DNA of 64,000 bases from NCBI GenBank assembly GCA_963969595.1, contig OZ018417.1, forward strand, positions 14,510,501 through 14,574,500, written 5' to 3'. Shown piece after piece: positions 35,268 through 46,301 of the stretch. The position numbers were made by a program, and so were the translations under genes. Origin of the DNA: Neckera pumila (Eukaryota; Streptophyta; Bryopsida; Hypnales; Neckeraceae). The notes under the pieces are model-generated. The model searched no databases. It was not told the origin of the DNA and worked only from the letters and a program-made list of their open reading frames with translations. How positions within the stretch are numbered: the stretch's first letter is position 1; the number at the start of each line of letters is the position of its first letter.

Positions 35268-37154
35268 TCAAAATTCTTTTTTCTTTTCTGATTCCAACTC
35301 TGCAAGCACTTGACACAACGACCGGCGGCCGTCCGCGGCCGTCCGCGGCAGGTTACACGACGGCAGCTCTGCCACCTCTGTCCCCCCTGACCACCAGCTG
35401 GCAGTCACCTTATCGGCATCCCAAACCTCCACCCAGTCCCAGCTGGGCATAGCCGATCGCAAAGCGCAAGCTTCGATCACGACAACTCCAAGAGCTCGAA
35501 TGCCCTTAACTTATACGCGGATCCTCAAGTCATTTCGAAACCCATTTTCGTCACCACTCTCGTTCGCAAATTCAGCTGAAAATTTCGTGGAATTCGGCAC
35601 TGACTTGCGTGAGATCGCAGCTGCCACAACGACGAAGCCGGCCGGGGGATTGCTCCCAGAGTAGCAGCTGCCGTGAGCAACTGGGCATTTTTAGTCCAAA
35701 CGCGGTGCAGCGCCACAATTTTCACCCTTTGCTTGACCTTCTCTGTGGGATCGCCTCATTCAAGGAAGGCGAGCTGTCGAAGGCGACCAGTTTCACCTTG
35801 ACGGGAAGGCTGGGGCGACGGTTGCAGATCAGCTGCAGCCACGTCGGAGGGGTGGGCGGGGTTCAGGGGAGGTTTTTTCCTCGGTGGATTGTTGTTGCGT
35901 GGCCTGGGTGTACTGAGTGGTTGCTTTACATCCTCAACCTCTTCTATCCTCTGATATTGGTAGGTTTTTATTACGCAATGCACGCTGTAAAGTGGTATTC
36001 TTTGATAGTACTTTAGAGAAAGATTATCGAGGTTCTCTGTAAAATGAACTTGTTCTCTTGCCTGCGCATATTCTGCTACAGTGGACTGTCGCTGATCGAA
36101 TTTGCAACATCTTCATCTCACTTGAGTAGCGAGAATTTTAGCCATCGTTGTTGTTGTTGTAGTAGTGAACTTGTAATTGTCACACTTCTCATGCATTGGA
36201 AACGCATAGGGGTATGACAGAGTTAGATAGCTGAAGAAAGAGCGATTTCAGAATCATCTTCCAAAACTCCACGACGATCTACAAAGGAAATAATAGGTTG
36301 TGGAAAGAAGAATTATGCTGTGCTTAATTTGGTAACAATTCTGTTGATGGAGAGCAAGAATCGTGAGGTATATATTTCCTTTTCACCTGAATGAATGTAG
36401 AGGTTATGCGTTTTTTCCTTCTAATTCCGTATGCTCAGTAGAGGGTTTCAGAGTGGTCACTTCCAGGTAGAAGATTGCACACAACCTGTCAAGAGGGGCA
36501 CTCGCATTCTTGCTCGACTGTTCGAATGTTTGTAGTTGGCACCCACCTCAAGCAGGTGGCTGGATACTTGAAAACTCATCTTCATGTTTTGCGTATAGAG
36601 ACTCTTCTTCGTGTTTCCGATGGTGAAGTTCCATCGTGATGAATGTTCATTCCATCGAGAGAAAGTGTGTCTGAAAGTACCTACGACTATTTCTCTTTCC
36701 TCTTGCTCCCATTTGAACAAGAAAAAGCTTGATACCTTCTGCAGTCGTCTGGAACCTACATACTACTCCGTATAATTCACGAACATTTTCGTCTTCACCA
36801 GTCGTTGACATTGCACCATGTTTTCAGCGCCAATAGAAGTGATCCTAATGTCACTGCCTTAAACCAATAGAAAAATAAAAGTAAAATAATGAGCTGTCTT
36901 CACATGAGTAAGTCTGCGTGCGGAATGGTGTACATCGAATCTAACTGTGCAAACTTTCTGACCAGCGAAAGAACCAATGGGCGAAACCATGGGCATAATT
37001 ATCTACCACCACGTACTTTTGAAATTCCTCGACCAAGATAGGTGGCAGATATTTTCCAGTATTTGCATGAAACCAAAAGCATGAGCGATCGACGCCATTG
37101 ATCACAGAGGCAAGTCAGATACTCCAACCATGCTCCAACTGACAGGTCCAGACA
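35268..37154. other. GC-richer unassigned region
   Basis: The composition changes to gene-like, with a three-fold GCGGCCGTCC-type repeat at about 35323-35350. Several short frames occur on both strands (minus 35480-35268; plus 35609-36016), with no recognisable domain and no convincing splice chain. It may be the promoter and UTR of an untranslated or fast-evolving transcript, or a gene remnant. Confidence 0.3.
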
Positions 37155-37350
37155 CAAGGTTATGTCCCAGAAAATGACCGTAAAAAGACATGATCCAGAG
37201 AACGAACCAGTAGAATTCCAGATACATGCAAGGCACGCCGCTAATCAACTGGTCCACAGAGACACAGACATGTCACAGAAAATGATCGAAGCAGGACATG
37301 ATTCAGAGAAAGGTTCAATAAAATTCCATAAACATGCGACACGCAGGTAG
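37155..37350. repeat. Imperfect direct duplication downstream of psbR
   Basis: Two units of about 85-100 bp share ATGTCCCAGAAAATGACCG / ATGTCACAGAAAATGATCG, GACATGATCCAGAGAA / GACATGATTCAGAGAA and CATGCAAGGCACGC / CATGCGACACGC. The duplication keeps a 62-codon plus-strand frame open. It lies just past the 3' end of the PsbR gene, and no function is apparent. Confidence 0.45.
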
Positions 37351-37442
37351 TATCTTCAACCCCGTGTACGGGTTCATATAAATAAAAGGTCGGCAAATTT
37401 ATCAATTACACTCAATATACAATCACTGTGAGTCCTATGCTC

Positions 37443-38480
37443 TTAACCGCTCAAAGCAGAGGTGCTATACACAAGAAGAGCTCCGGAAACCAAAATTCCA
37501 CCCAAAAGAACTGCCCAGATGGCCAACGCCCTCGTCCCTGCACACATCCATCACAGAATTTCCCTACCATCAACGAATCGTTACAATTCAAACCAATAAA
37601 TACATGTTTACAAAAACAAGACTCTCTCCACGGTCGATTTCCTCCCCGCCGTGCACTTACCTCCCACGTAGCTGTCACCACTCTTGCTCCACTCTTCCTT
37701 GGCGTAGATGGGGCTGTACCCGTCCACGTTCGACCCGTACTTGTTCACAAACTGAAACACGCCCTTCCCCTTCAAAACCCTGCCGCCAGCATCCACGCCC
37801 CTCTTGTTCTTGAATTCTCCGGATGGACCTGCACGCACCAACCATGAAGGCAACCACCTCAATTAATCCAAACATGGAGTCGCCTCTCACAACAATTTCA
37901 GCTACACCCATATATATATGTACACATTAAAACTTGCACAGATTCCTGAAATCACTAAATATCTGAAATATATTAGTGAAAAAACTCAGATCAGATACCA
38001 GTCCTGCTGCTTCATAAAGCTCTGACTGGGCCCTTCAGTATCACAATATGGTCCTAAGTAAGAAACAAGCACTTTCCACGAACTAGCATGGCCTGATCTT
38101 CCTACCTGATCTCTACGAAAACAACATACAAAGACGTCATTCCAATTTCAAATGCGCGCACAAGGCCTTGAGAATCGATTTCCCCTCTAAGACCCCAGTT
38201 GCAAATTTCTCAATCCACAATCCAAATCCAGATAAAAACCCATCCACCCGGCCATGTGCGTTACGTTTCCGCATAACGTACCCAGAGGCTGTTTGAGGTT
38301 GATCTTCCGCTGCCTGACATTCGAGTTCGCAGTGACAGACAGCGGGCGCGCGGCCCTCGAAGTGGTTCTCAGTGCGGGCACACCTTGCACGGCAGCCCCG
38401 GAGAACGACGACCTCTCCAAAACGGAGGGCGCGAAGGTGGACGAGGCCATGGTAGCAGACACAACAGAGGTGGTGGCCAT
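37443..38480 (-). CDS. PSBR: Photosystem II 10 kDa protein PsbR, plastid precursor
   Basis: PsbR is a nuclear-encoded photosystem II subunit near the oxygen-evolving complex that helps stabilise PsbP binding. Three exons: 38480-38282, 37828-37661 and 37537-37443, both introns phase 1; 153 residues. Residues 1 to about 50 are a Ser/Thr/Ala-rich chloroplast transit peptide starting [14 protein letters not shown]. The mature part has the family signature [20 protein letters not shown] (Arabidopsis has [22 protein letters not shown]), then [13 protein letters not shown]. The last exon encodes a single hydrophobic span, [20 protein letters not shown], and ends YSTSALSG. Length is close to Arabidopsis PsbR (about 140). 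No break was seen. A tandem duplication sits about 150 bp upstream. Confidence 0.95.
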
Positions 38481-38623
38481 AGCTGGAGATCGAGCGATCG
38501 ACGTACTGGTGGAGCGAGCTCGTGGTGCAAGTGCAAAATGAATGCGAGAAGCAGGCTTCGCTGCAGCCGTGGAGAGTTTTGTACGTTCTGTTGAGGGTGG
38601 GGGTTCAAAAGCTAGGGGAAAAG

Positions 38624-38668
38624 GTGATCAGGGATGTGGGTACGCTGTGATCAGGGATGTGGGACGCT
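38624..38668. promoter_or_regulatory. Tandem 22-23 bp duplication upstream of psbR
   Basis: GTGATCAGGGATGTGGGTACGCT (38624-38646) is followed directly by a second copy lacking one T (38647-38668), and then by the start of a third (GTGATCC). It lies about 145-190 bp before the start codon of the minus-strand PsbR gene, where cis-elements would be expected. A regulatory role is inferred from position only. Confidence 0.4.
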
Positions 38669-38779
38669 GTGATCCACCCAAAACGAAGAGTGTGTGTCCC
38701 GCATTGTCAGTGGGGTGATGCACAGGCTCCCTCGTCGACGATCAAGTCGTTCGGAAAGGGGCATAACTTACTGTAAAGG

Positions 38780-39600
38780 CACTGTGTCTAAAACCATCAT
38801 CATCCCGCTCTGTGTACAGTACACCTCTTTAAAAAAAAAAAAAGGTAAAAAGGGTATGTTCACACTTGGTGTTTAAGGGGTGATGTTTGGAATGTGAATC
38901 CGGTCCAAATGTAGGTCTAAATTCATTCCTAAGATCCTCAATAATTACACTCTTTAACATCAAATGCAAACCCTAAAATCAATAGGTACCTATGTTGAAG
39001 AAACAATCTTTAGAACATCTACCAAAAAATAGAGCCCTAGTTTTGGACTTGGTTTTTAATTGTTGTTGCGATTTGAGGACTTAAGGTGGATATTCCAAAA
39101 ATGACACCAGGCGAGTCTAGAACCGTCATCATCCCTTTGTGTATATCTCCAAAATCGATACTTACCTCAGTTGAAGAAACGGTTTCAAAGCATCTACTAA
39201 AAAAGAACCCTTGGCTTTGGGCTTTAGTGTTTTTTTTTAAGTGTCATTTTGCAATTAGAGGCATAAGGTGGGTACATCAAAATGGCATTGTGTCTAAAAT
39301 CATCATCATCATCATTCTGTGTACTATTTTAAAATCAATATGTACCTATGTTGAAAAAACAATTTTAGAACATCTTCCATAAAGAGAGTTCTTTAGCTTT
39401 GTACTTCAAATTTTTTGTTGTTTTGTAGTTTAGGGGCATAAGGTAGTGGATGCACCCAAAATGCCGCACCTTGTCTAAAATTGTCATCATCACTTTGTGT
39501 ACATTGCTAGAATCAAAATGTATCAATGTAGAAGAAACAATTATAGAACATCTATCTGAAAGGCCGTAGACTTTAGGTTTTTTGTTGTTTTGCAAATCAG
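38780..39600. repeat. Tandem array, about 178-bp unit
   Basis: The units carry TGTCTAAAATCATCATCATC-like starts at about 38784, 39115, 39291 and 39472 (spacings 176 and 181 for the last three). Each is followed by AAAATCAATATGTACCTATG, GAAGAAACAATTTTAGAACA and a T-rich stretch with GGCATAAGGTGG. A partial unit lies at 38940-39090. Isolated units are at 40250-40390 and 7285-7420. No coding. Confidence 0.6.
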
Positions 39601-39602
39601 CA

Positions 39603-39953
39603 CATTAGAAAAAATTTCAGCCCCTTAAAGGGCCATTCGAAGTTGAGATCCCATGCTATTTCTTGCATGGCCTGTCAACTTCAAAAAGTGCTCTTGGTGA
39701 CAATCAAATTTCATATAATTTTTACTTTATTTTAACTTTTTAATATTTTTAAATATTTTTTTAAGATTAATATTTATACTTTTAAAAAAAAAAAAATAAT
39801 TTGGATTTCTGGATTCTTGCGCCACTGTCGTTGCAGTTTCAGCTGGGCGGAAATGGAGAAAAAACAAATTTTTTAACCAAAAAAAAAGTAAATTTTAGGA
39901 TATCTCGGAGGGCTATAGAGTAGACCTCCAAAGGCCTAAAATTTTCTCTAATG
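39603..39953. mobile_element. TIR element, ends CATTA.A.AAAATTT
   Basis: The left end CATTAGAAAAAATTTCAGCC and the reverse complement of the right end, CATTAGAGAAAATTTTAGGCC, are inverted copies. The left end also matches the left end of the element at 41963-42185. The interior has a GC-richer block (GTTTCAGCTGGGCGG). Non-coding MITE, superfamily not assigned. Confidence 0.45.
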
Positions 39954-41962
39954 TAAGCAAGGACTTTTTTTCATTTAGGTTGGGCAACATAGAAAGCAAT
40001 CTTCGTTGGAGTCATATAGTTGCTTGCATCTATATTAATGGAGGAAAAAAAATAGAGATGAAATTCTTAAATTGTTCATCTAAAGGAATGTACAATTGTA
40101 CATTCATCTAGGAAAGAACAATGTTGTCTTTAGACTGTGTAGCAATCAACAACTTCATCCACTGTAAATGGGGGAATATATCACCCAAGAAAATTCCTCC
40201 AAAAATTTGTATTGCTTTTCAATGAATTATTGTTTAAAAATCCTTTGCTGGGTATACCCTAAATAGCACACTCTCTAAAAACACCGTCATCACTTTGTAT
40301 ACATCTCCAAAATCAATATATACCTATGTTGAAGAAACAATTTTAGAGCATTTACTAAAAAAAACTTTGATCCTTCATAAATTTTGTGTTCGATAGCCAA
40401 ATTTTGCATTCATTTTTGTGTTAGAACTTCCTTCATTTGCCAACAAGAAAATATAAAATATTTTTCTATTATAATTTTTGTGAATATAATAATAATAATA
40501 ATAATAAAATGACTCATTTGGGTGTTCCAATCTTATATTTCAAAGTTACTTGGGAATTGTTCTAATGCACTTAGAAATGGCCATCAAAATTTGACATCAA
40601 AATGTATGTAAGGTAATTTTTCTTAAATTAAGGTTTGAAGCTCTTGGAAATTGAGGTTCAACAATTTAGAATAGAATTTCTAGGGTCACTTTTAGAAATT
40701 GGTCATATTGTAAATAAGAACATTTTTTTTATATTGTATTGAAGATGTATTAGATTGACATTGAAGATGATAAACATTGGAAAAATGGTGTTGTACCTTA
40801 GGACTAGTAAAAAGCATGTGAATTCACAAAACATTGCCTTCACAAGTTCTTAATTCTTGGTACTTGGAAACAATTGCAATTTATTTGTTATGATAGAGTT
40901 CTTTTTGTTGGTTTTCCTCAAAATCCATCCATCACAAATTCTCTAGGAATTGGTTTGATGTATTTTCAACATTATTTAGATGTCCAACATTTCTTTTAAC
41001 TGTTGTAGGTGGTTCCATCCAAAACTTTGTTGATTAACTTCTTGATATATGAATGGTCTCTGAAAAAATAACATAGTATTATAAAGTTTCTTCCAAAAGA
41101 TAAATGATACTCTCTTCAAAAATGGACTTAGGAATAGGGCTTTTTTTTTGGCTTTTTTGTGCCAGATTGCACTAGAAAAAATAATCTGGCTAAAAAATAG
41201 TAAAAAAATTTCTAAAAACTTGGATGAAATTGCCCCCAAAAATTCAAAGTAACAAAAAAATTGGATGAAATCGCCAGATTGTGGATGAAAACCAAATTAT
41301 AGACATGTGATATGTATATTTTCTATCTAATATAGATATATGTTGAAGTTTGAAGCACAACTGCAAAATTTTATGTTGCCACTATGGCACTTCTTAAAAA
41401 ATGAAAAAAAAAGACCTGTGTAGGAAGCTCTTAGCCAACAATCATAACTTTTAGAACATTTGTTGGCAATAAAAATAAATGTAAGCCAGTGTTTCTACTT
41501 TCTATTGGTAGAATACAATAATTGTATACTATAATATGTGAAGTCCCAACATGCACTCAAGGTTCACAAAAATGTTTGAATTGGATTAGATTCTACATTC
41601 ATAATTTGTACAAAATGCTTCCTTCCTTCAATATAGGCTTATTAAACATTCAAACTCAAACCTTAAATTTTGAACGTCAAAGTCAAATATGAAATTTCAA
41701 GAAAATCCGAGAGAAAATCCTAAATTAATATGAATATGAAAAATACACTATTTGATTATAGCGATGCACATATGGGGTGTAAAGTTATCAATTTCAAACA
41801 CTTAGAGATTTAATTTTTTGGGAGGTAGTCATGTTGTAAAAGTGACCCAACTCTCCAAATTATCTTCCACATGTCAAGTTCAATGTGCATTTACTTGAGC
41901 ATTTACTACAAGCATTTTTCAAGTTTATAAAAATATCACATCATAGTGTATTGTGACAAAAT
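39954..41962. other. AT-rich intergenic DNA, no gene seen
   Basis: Contains one isolated unit of the 178-bp repeat (40250-40390) and an ATA/AAT microsatellite near 40485-40510. The open frames are short and AT-driven. Nothing else was recognised. Confidence 0.35.
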
Positions 41963-42185
41963 CATTACAAAAAATTTCAGCCCTCAACAAGGCTGCTAGT
42001 CTTGCACCCCCATGGTTTAATTATGGAAAAAAAAAAATTGAAATTTGACGTGGTTGCATTGGGTGCCACATCAATGCCACGTCAAATTGAAATTTTTTTA
42101 AATATTTTTTTCTGTAATTGCATTCCGCGGGTGCTGAAAATCATGCACTGACAATCTTGTTGAAGGTTGAAATTTTTTTGTAATG
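41963..42185. mobile_element. Palindromic MITE, ends CATTACAAAAAATTTCA
   Basis: The left end CATTACAAAAAATTTCAGCC is repeated inverted at the right (reverse complement CATTACAAAAAAATTTCAACC), with matching CTCAACAAGGCTG / TTCAACAAGATTG beyond. A second internal palindrome (TTTGACGTGG ... CCACGTCAAA) means most of the 223 bp can fold back. Non-coding. Confidence 0.6.
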
Positions 42186-42860
42186 CTTGTATACCATAAC
42201 TTGCAAAAACACTATAAAATTTTGTTTTTTTCTTGCTTGCTTTCCAATGATTAATTTTAACTCCTATATCCATGGAAGTATCCACATAGGCAATCAAATG
42301 CAAGATATAACAAATTTTGTACAATCTAGAGTCTAAAGATAAATTATTGGCAAAGTGAAAGTCTTCTAGACTTGCATGTGAGACCCCTTGATGTACGAAA
42401 TTATTAGATGGGAATCAATTTCTTGGTATCCTTGTAATATTAATAGTCAACATTCAAGGAGTTTTTCACAATAAGTAGTACCATTCTTCTTTTCCAAAAC
42501 TTAACTTGGCCCATGTAGTGAATGAATTGGCTAGAGCATAGTACTCTGTTGTAACTTAGGTGAGTCTAAAGCAATTTATTATATATATTTTGTTTAGTTT
42601 TTCAGCTGTAAAATTGTTATACAGCTAGTTTTAAATCTTAACATTAACATTCCTGTTTGATTGAAATCCTACATTTCAAGTATAAAGCTAGTTAGTATAA
42701 AATTATAATATCCTTTGCAAGATTCAAACTTGACAATCCACCTACCATTTGATGAGCCCTAAAATGAAAGGATTTGGTATGTTGAACCTTTTTCTATGTA
42801 CACAAACATACATTTGCATACAAAAAATTTAGGCATTAGGAAGAACATCAATTTTGCTAT

Positions 42861-43165
42861 CATTAGAAGAGATTTGAGGCCTTCAAGAGACCGCAAGTTA
42901 TCCTGCGTTTTCAAATTGCGGGAACGTAGGAAAGCTGCTGGTTGATGTGGTCAAGAGAGTACCACGTCATTTTCAAAAAAAAATCAAAAAATTAAATCGG
43001 CCTAAAATGATGTTTGGAAGAGAATTTTTTTTATTTTTTTTCTCTTTTTTTTTGAATTTTTTTTTACAACCCATATTGGTTGTTTATAGATCTAACCTGA
43101 TTAGAGAACGGGCCTGAAACGACCCTCTAATGCCCTCCAATCTCCCCTAATGCAACATCTAAATT
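42861..43165. mobile_element. MITE, copy 1 of the 44166-44471 family
   Basis: Shares with 44166-44471 a left part with a GAGATTTGAGGCCTTCAAG-like end, an AGCTGCTGGTTGATGTGG core, an AT-rich middle and a right part with GGCCTGAAACGACCCTC and CTCCCCTAATGCAACATCTAA. The terminal inverted similarity is weak. Confidence 0.4.
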
Positions 43166-43785
43166 GTCAACAAGACAAAGCTTAGGGTTTGAAAATAAAC
43201 ATATTGTTCTCAACCTAGAATATTGTGTAATATATATGGCTAAGATCCGTGATACCTTTAGGATACTTGGTTGGAAGTCAAACTTTCTTTTCTTCTATAA
43301 GCTAGAAATTTGTATAATTGTCATTAAATTGGATGAAATCCTGATTTTTATTTTTAAAGCATAGGTCTATGGCCTAAAATTTTCATTTTCAACCAATTTT
43401 TCTTCAAAATCAATGGGTTCATCATAAAGTAGTTGTTGGTTTTCTCTATACATTGATTGTAGTAAAACTATATATTGATCAAAATGGAATACTTATGATT
43501 ATATACTAATTCTGTTGTAAAAATCAAAGCATTGATTGGCAAAGGAGTACATTGAAAGATATCTTGACATCTATTGAAGAACAATGATGATTGAATATTG
43601 AATCCAATGTGACAAACTATACACTGACTAGCAAGAAAGTCAACATAGAGATTACTCAATGGTAGCAAATAAAGCAAAGAGTATCTAATTTAATGTCCAT
43701 AAAGAAGCACTAAGAATTGCAATCTCAATAAAATGTGGTGAATAAAGCATTGACTAGCAAGAAAGTCTATAGAATAGTTCCTTAA

Positions 43786-45060
43786 CTCCAAAGTGACATT
43801 TGATTTTTAGGGTTCAAAAATGTCAATGCTTCCAAAGCTTTATAGATCTAAATGTCTTCAAGTATACAACTTTCAATTGTACAATCTTCTAGTGTACATG
43901 TTGTAGATGACATGTACAAAATTTAAAGTCATTTGGCCACATAGATTGCAAGATCATAATGTTTTAGTGCTAAAAATGGATGCTGAAATTTCCCAAAAAT
44001 AGGTTTGGAGGTGAAATTTGATTTCTATACCTACTCAAATGAAAAAACTTAACGCTACAAAGTGATTCAAAACTAGTATACAAACACTTTGGTGAAAAAA
44101 AATCATTTAATTGACTCATTATGTCTACAAAATAGCTTTGAAATGTTTGAAAAGAGCAAGAAAAACATTAGATGAGATTCGGGGGTCTTGGAAAGCTCCC
44201 AGTTCCCCTGTTGTTTGCAGCATTTCCAAACTGGGGGAATGCAGCAGTAGCAGCTGGCTGACGTGGCACAGCGATTGCCACATCATTTTTTGAAAAATAA
44301 ATAAATAAATATTTTTTTGCTTAAAATGATATTTTGGTAAATTTTTTTATTTTTATTTTTTTCTTTGAAAAAAAAAAATTCTAACACACCTGTACCAACA
44401 TTCACTGAATCTGGGCAGATCTAGGAACAGGCTTGAAACAGCCCTCCAAGCTCCCCAAGTATCATCTAATGCAAAAAAACACATCTAAGGTGAACCTCCT
44501 TCTACTAGAATGTTTCTCAGTCACTGATTACTTCTTAGATTGACATGAAGATTTAGCAATATAAACTAGACTAATATGCACAAATTTTCTAAAAGAAATG
44601 ATTGAAAATGGACTCTGTATGAAGAAAAAGCAAGTTGCCAAAGTTCAATGTACTCCAAAAATGGCAGGATTTTGAGCTTTGAATTGCTCTCAAACATTCA
44701 AAACAACTTGGATTGACATAAAAATTTTACCACAATAACTAGGCTTTAAGGAAAATAAAATCCAACAAATTTGATTGGAAACAAACAATGGATGAAGGAA
44801 ATACAAGGCCCCAAAGTTGCAGCCCTAAAATGCAGTTTGGTGATTTCAAATTGAAGTTTTGAACTTTGATTGGCTTCCAAAAAATCAATAAATCTTGGAT
44901 TGATCTGAAAATTGTATCACACAAACTAGAAGAGAGAACGCAACTTTTCCAATAAGTTTTATTGAAATTGGACCTTGAATGCAAAAGTTAAAGCACTTTG
45001 AACTAGACTTGAAATTATATGAAGACACTTTCTGTCCTCTTTGCCACTTTGTCACTTTGA
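43786..45060. mobile_element. TTAA-type element, copy interrupted by a MITE
   Basis: The left flank is TTAA at 43782-43785. The body follows the element at 53884-54843 in order (GTGTACATGTTGTAGATGACATG, CCACATAGATTGCAAGATC, GGATGCTGAAATTTCCC, GAACCTCCTTCTACTAGAATG, GGATTGATCTGAAAAT). A 306-bp block at 44166-44471 is absent from the other copy. The right end is degraded. Non-coding. Confidence 0.5.
44166..44471. mobile_element. MITE nested in the 43786-45060 element
   Basis: Inverted ends CATTAGATGAGATTCGGGG (left) and CATTAGATGATACTTGGGG (reverse complement of the right). The sequence on both sides continues the surrounding element as compared with 53884-54843, so the insertion is later. The interior has AGCAGCTGGCTGACGTGGC and an A/T run. 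Confidence 0.6.
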
Positions 45061-46301
45061 TTGGTGTCATGTCCACAAGCATGTAAGATATGCTTTCATC
45101 AAATGTGTTTGCCTAAATTGTCCCTTACCATGGTTTTCTAAAAATGTAATGATTAATTTGAAAATTTAAATAGATTCAAATAGCATCTCAAAGCGCATTG
45201 GCAATGATAATTAAACAACAATCACTGAATAGAGACCATTAATTGTACAAATCATTTATATTCATTCTTGAACATAAATTCATAATTATATATAATTTTT
45301 GACATTTTTTGCTAGCTTGCCGTGGGGAAGGCTCAAACACCATTGAAGATCTGTTGTGTCAATCTCAAACTTCTTTTGCAGGCCCTCTTTATGTCATTTC
45401 ACGGGGCATTTAGGGAGCTAGGCTATAAGACATGTTTTTAAGTCTTGTTGGTAACTTTTTTTGTCATTTCATAGAAAATTTAGGAATCCGAGCTATAGGA
45501 GAAGTTCTTAGGTCTTACTGACTACTTTTAAAAGATTCTATACTTTTTTAGCATGTATTTTTGGATGTGAACTTTCAAAGTACTCTTTCCAAATAAGACC
45601 AAAATCAACACTAAATTCTTTAGTTTTATTATTTGTATGTATACGAAGCAACCCATTTCTGATGACCCCCCATTCTAGCTATGTAGTCTGGTCTCTTTCT
45701 ATGAAAGAGGAAGTGAACAATGATTTATTATGGCGCGATTCCTGGGACAGCTGTAGAACATTTTGATTGGCTACAAGTCTCCTAATACTGCAACCAGCCC
45801 TTGGTTGATTTTGTTTTCAGCCCTTGGTCGGAAATAGCAAGCCCTACATCACCTATATTGAAAGAGTAGAATCTTCTACTGAAAAATTCATGGTAATTCC
45901 ATTTTGCAAAAAAAAATCTGGAAAATAATGGAAACCTTCTGAAGTCTATTTCTGCACAAGGAAAGATTTATCCACTGAAGAAACCCGCCTTGCAGATGGT
46001 CAGAACTGCTTCAGTGGTCAGAAATGAGTTGCCTCCCTTACATTTTACTGACTGCAGGGGCAAGCCGGAGGAGTCGATCAGATAGGATGACTTGAACTTA
46101 CTCTAGCTGTTGGATGAGAAAACTGATTCTCATCCTCATCCAGATTGCTCGAGGCCCGCCTTCGCCCAACCAACCTCGCCATCGCACCTTGTGCTGCTTG
46201 AAATTGCGCGTGAGTCGACCTTCGAATTTCTGCTCTGCTGGTGTCGGATGGTAGGTCTCGAGTAGTTCGAGTGCCTGAGAAGGTTTGACATTGTGGGGAG
46301 C
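45061..46301. promoter_or_regulatory. Intergenic and 5' region of the rRNA methyltransferase gene
   Basis: The distal part is AT-rich and contains a copy of the CCCCCCATTC...GTAGTCT repeat at 45663-45722. From about 45960 the composition becomes gene-like, which suits a 5' UTR and promoter for the gene starting at 46302. No TATA box or start site was fixed. Confidence 0.3.

Noticed and set aside
35609..36016. 135-codon plus-strand frame in the GC-rich block
   Set aside because: No domain, overlapping frames on the other strand, and no splice partner; kept only as an unassigned region.
37428..37847. Plus-strand frame of 139 codons over the PsbR exons
   Set aside because: It is the antisense shadow of the real minus-strand PsbR exons.
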